Shown piece after piece: positions 55,100 through 64,000 of a stretch of 64,000 nucleotides of DNA. The position numbers and the translations under genes are program-made. The first letter of the stretch is position 1; every line of letters starts with the position of its first letter. This DNA is from Azotobacter vinelandii CA. Lineage in GTDB: Bacteria; Pseudomonadota; Gammaproteobacteria; Pseudomonadales; Pseudomonadaceae. The stretch lies in assembly GCF_000380335.1 (NCBI RefSeq), contig NC_021149.1, positions 248,001-312,000 on the forward strand, read 5' to 3'. Under the pieces are notes generated by a model. That model searched no databases. It worked only from the letters and a program-made list of their open reading frames with translations, and was not told the origin of the DNA.

Positions 55100-55190
55100 G
55101 TCGTTCATGGCCCGTGCGAGCGGTCGGCGCCGGCCGATTCCCGGGACGTCGCCCTCGGCGCGCGTGCGATGCGCCCGGCCTCGAAGATGC

Positions 55191-55610
55191 TCAGCCGGTG
55201 CGCCGTCCGTCCGCGCCCGGCGAGCCGGCGGAGGAGAAGCGCCAGGCGGGCCAGATGAAGAAGGCGAACAGTATTGCCTCGATGAGCAGGACCGCCGGCG
55301 TGAATACCCGGGTCAGATAGCCATCGAAACCGATGGTGAGAAAGCCTGCGCCCGAAACGAGCATGAGCAGGCCGGCGACGATGCGCGTCCCGGGGGTTCT
55401 CGCGCCCGCCACCAGCCGGGGGAGGCCGATGAGCAGCGGTCCGCTGCCGAGGGCCAGCCCGATCGTCAGGGTTGGCGCCAGGAAGCTGGAAAACGTCCTG
55501 GCCTCGAGGTGTTCGCCCAAGCTGGATGCGAACAGCCGAAGCAGGTACGACGGCGCGACGATCAGGGCACAGCCCAGAAGAAGGGATATCAGTCGGAGCA
55601 GAATGGTCAT
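55191..55610 (-). CDS. Small membrane protein of unknown function
   Basis: 139 residues with four hydrophobic helices (ILLRLISLLLGCALIVAPSYLL, FLAPTLTIGLALGSGPLLIGL, RIVAGLLMLVSGAGFLTIGF, FTPAVLLIEAILFAFFIWPAW). I do not recognise the family. Start uncertain: ATG 55610 begins right before the first helix; another ATG ten codons up (55640) is possible and neither has a clear RBS. It stands alone on the minus strand between yceI and a kinase gene. Confidence 0.6.
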   Translation of the reverse strand: MTILLRLISLLLGCALIVAPSYLLRLFASSLGEHLEARTFSSFLAPTLTIGLALGSGPLLIGLPRLVAGARTPGTRIVAGLLMLVSGAGFLTIGFDGYLTRVFTPAVLLIEAILFAFFIWPAWRFSSAGSPGADGRRTG

Positions 55611-55964
55611 GATCTGGCGCCAGGGATCGGCCACCGGCATGGCTGGACTCCCGCGGGACGCCGCGCGGCACGTCCGGACAGCCGGTAGACCATGAGGACG
55701 GATTTCCTCGCACGGTATTTCACCCGCACCCACAATGTCCATTCGGCGGCAGGCTTTTTCAGTCTCGCGGGCATGTCCGGCATGGCCGGGCGCCATCGAT
55801 CGGAGTCGCGGGCGAGGCGCCGTCCGCCGGTGGGCCGCTGCCGCGTTCCTTCATTGGAAGACGGCGGCGTTTGCGTTACTGTGCCGACTCGCAAGCATGA
55901 CGACATTTCTCATTATTATCATCTCGTCTGAACCCATATCTCCCATGTCCCGGGTGCTGTGCGC

Positions 55965-58838
<2,874 letters not shown>

Positions 58839-59074
58839 AAGAGCGTGCCGGGCCAAGGGCTTCTCCGGGCCGGCCGCTAGCGGGAAAACCCCGGGGAGCC
58901 GCCCCGTGCGCGCCCGTGCGGCCGGGTGTGGCAGTTGGCCGCAGGTACTGAACTTCTGGAATAACCCGTTGATCCATATCAAGTTTCACAAAGGCCTCAA
59001 GCTCGCCCCCCGCCCCCCTGCAGGGGTAGCATTAGTCACAGCAGATCAATCAATCTCGTCGGAAGTAGCAGAAC

Positions 59075-59353
59075 ATGAAACAACAGATTACCCGTTTGTC
59101 CCCCCATCAAAATGGCAAGGTCTGCGGCATTCTGACGGCGGCCACGTCCTTCTTCGTCTTCGTGCCTTTCCTGCTGTTCATCTCGCTGTTCGTGCCCGCC
59201 GCAGGCCGTCCGCCGTTCATCACCATCCTGCTCGTACCGCTGTTCTACCTGGTCATGGGCTATCTCGCCGTTCTGATCGGCTGCGCCCTGTACAACTTCA
59301 TGGTCAAGTACATTGGCGGCCTGGAGTTCGACGCCAAGGACGAAGCGAACTGA
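59075..59353 (+). CDS. Small membrane protein, DUF3566-like
   Basis: 92 residues with two strong helices (SFFVFVPFLLFISLFV and FITILLVPLFYLVMGYLAVLIGCALYNFMV) and the tail KYIGGLEFDAKDEAN, which resembles the DUF3566-type C-terminus. ATG 59075, RBS weak. Function unknown; a terminator follows. Confidence 0.75.
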   Translation: MKQQITRLSPHQNGKVCGILTAATSFFVFVPFLLFISLFVPAAGRPPFITILLVPLFYLVMGYLAVLIGCALYNFMVKYIGGLEFDAKDEAN

Positions 59354-59409
59354 CCGCTGCCGATCGGCGAGTCGCCTGCGACTGCAGGCATTCGCCGATT
59401 CGATGAACG

Positions 59410-59453
59410 ATGCCGCCGGGCGAACTTTCGGTTCTCCGGCGGCATGTCTTTTC
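59410..59453 (+). terminator. Terminator after the small membrane protein gene
   Basis: 10-base stem ATGCCGCCGG/CCGGCGGCAT (59410-59419, 59436-59445) followed by GTCTTTT. Confidence 0.7.
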
Positions 59454-59540
59454 CGGGGAGCGGTTTTCCGGCCCCGTCAGTCGCCGAATGGCGCGGCAGC
59501 GCACTGTCCCGGCAAGAAATGTCCTGGCGGCGAGTCCGCT

Positions 59541-59996
59541 TCAGGACAGCTCGATCAGTTCGGCCCGCACTTCGGTGCCATCGATGTGCAGCCGCCCGAC
59601 CGCTATCGGTAACCGGAAGCGCCGCGGCCCGGCGCTGCCGGGGTTGACCAGCAGCACGCCATCCCGTTCGTCGATGCGCGGCTTGTGCGAGTGCCCGCAG
59701 ATCGCCACCCTGACGCCGCGCGCGGCCAGGTCGGCCGGCAGATGTTCCGGCTGGTGGACGACATGGAGGCGCAGGCCGCCCAGTTCCAGCTCGACCTCAT
59801 GAGGCAGGACGTCGGCCCACTCGCCATGGTCGTTGTTGCCGCGCACCGCCGCGACCGGCGCCAGCCGGCGCAGGGCGTCGAGGATTTCCGGCTTGCCGAT
59901 GTCGCCGGCGTGGACGATCCATTCGCAACCTTCGAGTGCGGCCAGTGCTTCCGGGCGCAGCAGGCCGTGGGTGTCGGAGATCAGGCCGATTTTCAT
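59541..59996 (-). CDS. YfcE/MJ0936-family metallophosphoesterase
   Basis: 151-residue calcineurin-like phosphodiesterase: metal motifs GLISDTHG, VHAGDIGKPEILD, VRGNNDHGEW, VVHQPEH and CGHSHKPRI, all intact. Substrate not predictable (family members act on small phosphodiesters). ATG 59996; an open frame continues upstream without homology. Confidence 0.9.
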   Translation of the reverse strand: MKIGLISDTHGLLRPEALAALEGCEWIVHAGDIGKPEILDALRRLAPVAAVRGNNDHGEWADVLPHEVELELGGLRLHVVHQPEHLPADLAARGVRVAICGHSHKPRIDERDGVLLVNPGSAGPRRFRLPIAVGRLHIDGTEVRAELIELS

Positions 59997-60099
59997 CGCA
60001 GCGCCTCCAGCCTTCTTCCTGTTGCTGTTGCCGGGCTCTGCGAAAAAACGGACCCCGCAGAGGGCTTCCAGCAGCGTGCGGGGTTTTTCGGATTCGTGG

Positions 60100-60257
60100 G
60101 ATGGGAAACGGCCGCAGGCCTTTCCCATCGATAGCGCCGGCGCTGGAAAACGCCGGCGCGGCTTTCCACGGGCCGGCCTCCATTCCGCGAACCTCTTGCT
60201 GGCCCACGCGCCTCCGGCGCTCAGGGCGTTCGTCGGGAAAACGCATGCGTTTCCCGA
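60100..60257. repeat. Group of palindromic repeats between the phosphoesterase gene and ilvD
   Basis: Three stems: GATGGGAAA...TTTCCCATC (60100-60129), GCGCCGGCG...CGCCGGCGC (60134-60159), and TCGGGAAAACGCATGCGTTTCCCGA (60233-60257). They have the GGGAAAAC/GTTTTCCC style of the units at 33055 and are probably diverged members of the same intergenic family. The last lies just after the ilvD stop and may help terminate it. Confidence 0.6.
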
Positions 60258-60263
60258 TCCGGC

Positions 60264-62102
60264 TCACTCATCCAGCAGCGCCTTGTTGCGCACCGCGCCC
60301 TTGTCGGCGCTGGTGGCGAGCAGGGCGTAGGCCTTGAGCGCGGTGCTGACCTTGCGCGCGCGCGGTGCGGCCGGCTTCCAGCCCTTGTGGTCCTGGTGCA
60401 GGCGGCGGGCCTTCAGTTCCTCGTCGGACACCAGCAGGTTGATGCTGCGGTTGGGGATGTCGATGAGGATCTTGTCGCCGTCTTCCACCAGGCCGATGGC
60501 GCCGCCCGCGGCCGCTTCCGGCGAGGCGTGGCCGATCGACAGGCCCGAGGTGCCTCCGGAGAAGCGGCCGTCGGTGAGCAGGGCGCACTGCTTGCCGAGT
60601 CCCTTGGACTTCAGATACGAGGTCGGGTAGAGCATTTCCTGCATGCCGGGGCCGCCTTTCGGACCCTCGTAGCGGATCACCACCACGTCTCCGGGTTTGA
60701 CCTCGTCGCCGAGGATGCCCTTCACCGCGGCGTCCTGGCTTTCGAAGATCTTCGCGGTGCCCTCGAACACCAGGATGGATTCATCCACGCCGGCGGTCTT
60801 CACCACGCAGCCGTCCAGGGCGATGTTGCCGTACAGCACGGCCAGGCCGCCTTCCGTGGAGAAAGCGTGTTCCAGGTCGCGGATGCAGCCTTCGGCGCGG
60901 TCCAGGTCCAGGCTGTCCCAGCGTTCGCTCTGGCTGAAGGCTTCCTGGGAAGGAATGCCGGCCGGGCCGGCCTTGAAAAAGGTATGCACGGCTTGATCCC
61001 GGTTGACCCGCACATCCCATTTTTCGATGGCTTCGCCCAGGGTCTTGCTGTGAACGGTGGCGACTTCGGTGTTCAGCAGGCCGGCACGGGCCAGTTCGCC
61101 GAGAATGGCGACGATGCCGCCGGCGCGATGCACATCCTCGATGTGGTACTTGGGCGTGTTCGGCGCCACTTTGCAGAGTTGCGGCACCTGGCGCGACAGG
61201 GCGTCGATGGCGTGCAGATCGAAGTCCACTTCGGCTTCCTGGGCCGCCGCCAACAGGTGCAGGATGGTGTTGGTCGAGCCGCCCATGGCGATGTCCAGGG
61301 TCATGGCGTTCTCGAAGGCCGCGCGGCTGGCGATGGCGCGCGGCAGTACGGATTCGTCGCCTTCCTGGTAGTAGCGGCGGCACAGGTCGACGATGGTGCG
61401 CCCGGCTTGCAGGAAGAGTTCCCGGCGGTCGGCATGGGTGGCGACGATGGTGCCGTTACCCGGCAGCGACAGGCCCAGGGCTTCGGTCAGGCAGTTCATC
61501 GAGTTGGCGGTGAACATGCCGGAACAGGAGCCGCAGGTGGGACAGGCGCTGCGTTCGTATGCCTCGACCTTTTCGTCGGAGGCGCTGCTGTCGGCGGCGA
61601 TGACCATCGCATCCACCAGATCCAGGCCGTGCTGGGACAGCTTGGTCTTGCCGGCCTCCATCGGCCCGCCGGAGACGAACACCACCGGGATGTTCAGGCG
61701 CAGCGAGGCCATCAGCATGCCGGGGGTGATCTTGTCGCAGTTGGAGATGCACACCAGGGCGTCGGCGCAATGGGCGTTGACCATGTATTCCACCGAGTCG
61801 GCGATGATCTCGCGCGACGGCAGCGAATAGAGCATGCCGTCGTGGCCCATGGCGATGCCGTCGTCCACGGCGATGGTGTCGAATTCCTTGGCCACGCCGC
61901 CGGCCTTCTCGATCTCGCGGGCGACCAGTTGGCCCAGGTCCTTCAGGTGCACATGGCCGGGCACGAACTGGGTGAAGGAGTTGGCGACGGCGATGATCGG
62001 CTTCTTGAAGTCCTCGTCCTTCATCCCGGTGGCGCGCCACAGCGCACGGGCGCCGGCCATGTTGCGGCCGAAGGTGGAGGTTTTCGAGCGGTAGTCAGGC
62101 AT
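60264..62102 (-). CDS. ilvD: Dihydroxy-acid dehydratase
   Basis: 612-residue Fe-S enzyme of valine/isoleucine synthesis. Cluster and active-site motifs [15 protein letters not shown] and [25 protein letters not shown]; also FAKIF-type [11 protein letters not shown] and [21 protein letters not shown]. Start ATG 62102 ([24 protein letters not shown]); the longer frame to 62459 has no homology and overlaps hipA antisense. Confidence 0.97.
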   Translation of the reverse strand: MPDYRSKTSTFGRNMAGARALWRATGMKDEDFKKPIIAVANSFTQFVPGHVHLKDLGQLVAREIEKAGGVAKEFDTIAVDDGIAMGHDGMLYSLPSREIIADSVEYMVNAHCADALVCISNCDKITPGMLMASLRLNIPVVFVSGGPMEAGKTKLSQHGLDLVDAMVIAADSSASDEKVEAYERSACPTCGSCSGMFTANSMNCLTEALGLSLPGNGTIVATHADRRELFLQAGRTIVDLCRRYYQEGDESVLPRAIASRAAFENAMTLDIAMGGSTNTILHLLAAAQEAEVDFDLHAIDALSRQVPQLCKVAPNTPKYHIEDVHRAGGIVAILGELARAGLLNTEVATVHSKTLGEAIEKWDVRVNRDQAVHTFFKAGPAGIPSQEAFSQSERWDSLDLDRAEGCIRDLEHAFSTEGGLAVLYGNIALDGCVVKTAGVDESILVFEGTAKIFESQDAAVKGILGDEVKPGDVVVIRYEGPKGGPGMQEMLYPTSYLKSKGLGKQCALLTDGRFSGGTSGLSIGHASPEAAAGGAIGLVEDGDKILIDIPNRSINLLVSDEELKARRLHQDHKGWKPAAPRARKVSTALKAYALLATSADKGAVRNKALLDE

Positions 62103-62310
62103 GACGGTTCTCGGAATTTCAGGCGGATACGGGGCTGTGGAGGATAACGCGATTGACGGGAGGGCGCATCGGGCGGGCGATGTGGGGGGAAGACGCGGGG
62201 TAGAAGCCGAATATTTCGGCTGCTCGTGAGTGAAGGCGGCCCATGCTCGCCATGGGGCGACTCTGCAGCTCGTCCCGGTCGATTCGGCAGCCATGGCTCG
62301 CGGCCTCGGC

Positions 62311-63534
62311 TCAAGCATCGAGCTTGTCGGCTCCCATGGCGGCCAACGCCAGTTGCAGCTCGGGATCTTGCAGGTGCCGACGATAGTGGGCGGCCAGGTC
62401 GGCTGCCCAACCGGCCACTTCATCGATGACTGCGATTGCCTGCTCTTGAGCCAGCCCATAGTGCTCCGTCTGGCTCAGCAGGTTGCGACGCGAAAGTTCA
62501 TGGCCATGCTTGCCGATTGCCATGGCCAGACGAGTCGGTGCCGCCCCCTCCGTGGTCGGAACCACGTCGTACAGCGGAGACAGGCGCCAACGGCCGTCCT
62601 TGAACAGCACGGCGACGTTCTTCGGGTGATCGTCGTCGTTGCCGACCAGGATGTTGAAGCAGATCCGCTTGAACAGCTCCTGGCGATCCTCTACGGGAAC
62701 GCCGCGGCGCGCCATTTCATCCACCAGGTAACCGTAGTGCCACTCCTTGTCTCTGTTCGTGGTCGACATCCAATCGCTATCGAGCAGGGTCAGGCCGCTG
62801 AGCATCGGAATCCGGTAGAAACGGCCATCGCCACCCGGCTCCCGGTCGAATCGATCGACCAGGAGCGTGCTCACCCTGCCCCGGTGAAGCTCGACGCCAG
62901 GGGTAGCCAGGCCCTTGGCGGCCGCGAAAGACATGCAGGCATACTCGAGGGACGGGATATCGCAGGTATCGTGACGATCCCGCGGCTTGGCCAGGATCAG
63001 TCGTTCCCCATGGAGTAGCGTGCACTTGGGGCGAGCCCCGCCGAGGGATGAGCGTTGCTGCAGAGCTGCCTTCGTCGCCTTGTCCGCGCTCCTGGGAAAT
63101 CCGTTCTGGATGCCGTCGGCGAACGCTATGAACTCATCGAGCTGGGCGATATTGCCCAGCCCGGCCTGGCCGATACCGGCCGGAGGTGTTCTGCTCGTCC
63201 CGGCCATGAGGTTACCGGTGCGGTCGTGGTTGGGCGACTTCAGCAGAAAACCGATGGCGTCCAGGGGGGTGTCGCTTTCACGGTTGGCCAGGCGCTCGCC
63301 CCATCCATCCGGAGCGGCATCCCTGATGAAGCCCGGCACGCCACGGTTCTTGGTGATATGAGAGAACGGCTCCGGTCGCAGTGAGTAACGCACGGGGTCC
63401 GGTACCCAGCCGCCCGTCTTCACATATGCGGGGCTGTAGACGAATTCGCCCACGCCGCTCCGTACCTGCAAACGCCCGATCGTCGTCACCTCGAGCGAGT
63501 CGGGCAATTGCATGTAGATGTAGGCGGTGGCCAT
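62311..63534 (-). CDS. hipA: HipA-family serine/threonine kinase toxin
   Basis: 407-residue HipA-type kinase. N-terminal [18 protein letters not shown] domain; ATP-site [13 protein letters not shown]; catalytic loop [19 protein letters not shown] with the Asp and Asn; DFG-like LSPLYDVVP. In the model pair HipA phosphorylates Glu-tRNA synthetase and induces dormancy; target here unknown. The ATG at 63534 overlaps the hipB stop by one base, so toxin translation is coupled to antitoxin. Confidence 0.92.
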   Translation of the reverse strand: MATAYIYMQLPDSLEVTTIGRLQVRSGVGEFVYSPAYVKTGGWVPDPVRYSLRPEPFSHITKNRGVPGFIRDAAPDGWGERLANRESDTPLDAIGFLLKSPNHDRTGNLMAGTSRTPPAGIGQAGLGNIAQLDEFIAFADGIQNGFPRSADKATKAALQQRSSLGGARPKCTLLHGERLILAKPRDRHDTCDIPSLEYACMSFAAAKGLATPGVELHRGRVSTLLVDRFDREPGGDGRFYRIPMLSGLTLLDSDWMSTTNRDKEWHYGYLVDEMARRGVPVEDRQELFKRICFNILVGNDDDHPKNVAVLFKDGRWRLSPLYDVVPTTEGAAPTRLAMAIGKHGHELSRRNLLSQTEHYGLAQEQAIAVIDEVAGWAADLAAHYRRHLQDPELQLALAAMGADKLDA

Positions 63535-63836
63535 CAGAAATCGTCCTCCGGGAGTTTCCTGAGGCGAACCCGGTGCTCCGTGGCGTATGGGGGCGGAGTG
63601 GGCACCCGCGGTTCCTGGAAAACCTCATCCAGCAGGCCGAGATGCCAAAGAACCGTCATGTAACCACGCATCTCGACAGTGGGAGTACCCGCCTCGATCT
63701 TTCCGAGAGTGGTCGTGGAAAGCCCGGTCAACGCGGCGAGATCCTTTTGGCGAATCTTGCGCTCCAGACGCCTCGCTTTGACCAGGAGTCCGATGGATTC
63801 GAGCCTGTCGGCACAGGCTAAAGGGAATGTGGCCAT
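63534..63836 (-). CDS. hipB: HipB-family antitoxin, XRE-type HTH repressor
   Basis: 100-residue DNA-binding protein with an HTH at about residues 29-51 (IRQKDLAALTGLSTTTLGKIEAG). The tail RVRLRKLPEDDF is longer than in E. coli HipB. It should repress its own operon and neutralise HipA. The start ATG at 63836 overlaps an ATCTTAA repeat that is a candidate operator. Confidence 0.9.
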   Translation of the reverse strand: MATFPLACADRLESIGLLVKARRLERKIRQKDLAALTGLSTTTLGKIEAGTPTVEMRGYMTVLWHLGLLDEVFQEPRVPTPPPYATEHRVRLRKLPEDDF

Positions 63837-64000
63837 CTTAAGAGGCTCTTTAGGCGATCTTAAATAGGATAAGGATTTCTATAGCATGTTCTATATGGGT
63901 TGAGCATTTAAGTTAAGACTTGTTTTAGAGTGTATTTATATACATAAGAACCAGTATGAAAACCCTTATTCTGGCCTTAAGCCTCTCGTGAAAGCCCCGG
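63837..64000 (-). promoter_or_regulatory. Lower-GC promoter/operator region of hipBA
   Basis: An extended -10 reads TGCTATAGA on the minus strand (63886-63878), about 45 bases before hipB. ATCTTAA occurs at 63835-63841 and again at 63857-63863, 22 bases apart. Rich in A/T (TTTAAGTTAAGA, TTTATATAC) compared with the chromosome, consistent with acquired DNA. No further gene is visible up to the window end. Confidence 0.5.

Overview
The window reads as a high-GC gammaproteobacterial chromosome of the Pseudomonadaceae, almost certainly Azotobacter vinelandii or a very close relative. This rests on vnf proteins whose lengths and ligand residues match what I remember for that species, and on housekeeping gene order shared with Pseudomonas (ridA-spoT-rpoZ-gmk-yicC-rph-crc-pyrE; argB-algC-dut-coaBC-radC; metX-metW-rdgB-hemW; proC-yggS-pilT; pyrB-pyrC'-pyrR-ruvX-yqgE-tonB-gshB-pilG). 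I could run no database search; all names come from reading the sequence.

Region 1 (1-16370) is a vanadium nitrogenase locus. On the minus strand lie vnfD-vnfG-vnfK (VFe protein, vnfK cut by the window edge), vnfH-vnfF (Fe protein and ferredoxin), vnfE-vnfN-vnfX (FeV-cofactor assembly), vnfA (activator) and a Nfu-type Fe-S scaffold. Each of the three vnf transcription units has a readable -24/-12 sigma-54 promoter, preceded by two GTAC-N6-GTAC-type VnfA sites. A palindrome resembling a ModE (molybdate repressor) operator precedes the nfu-vnfA unit. This suggests a Mo-off, VnfA-on cascade in which VnfA switches on vnfH, vnfD and vnfE. Embedded on the plus strand are an aromatic-acid-type MFS transporter that may share the vnfH activator sites, and a four-gene sulfur-carrier operon: a MoeZ-like E1-rhodanese fusion, a second E1-like protein without the usual cysteine, a CysO/MoaD-like protein ending in GG, and a small exported His-rich protein. 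That operon is the best candidate here for something undescribed. A decayed AAA-ATPase-like gene lies between vnfF and vnfD.

Region 2 (16400-39820) is housekeeping: ridA, spoT, rpoZ, gmk, yicC/rph, crc/pyrE, argB, algC, dut, coaBC, radC, mtgA, thiS-thiG, trmB, hemW, rdgB, metW-metX, yggU-yggT, proC, yggS. Hairpin-forming repeats lie between trmB and hemW and reach the 5' end of hemW.

Region 3 (39880-50520) has pilT followed by a wrecked pilU, a TM2 protein, the pyrimidine genes pyrB-pyrC', a miniature inverted-repeat element whose terminus supplies the pyrR stop codon, then pyrR, ruvX, yqgE, a tonB homologue, gshB and pilG followed by only a scrap of pilH. The damage to pilU and pilH indicates loss of the twitching-motility apparatus.

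Region 4 (50580-64000) holds bioA, an FAD amine-oxidase-like protein, cytochrome b561, yceI, a large membrane hybrid histidine kinase, two small membrane proteins, a metallophosphoesterase, ilvD and a HipBA-type toxin-antitoxin pair with lower-GC upstream DNA. No rRNA, tRNA, CRISPR array or complete insertion sequence was seen.
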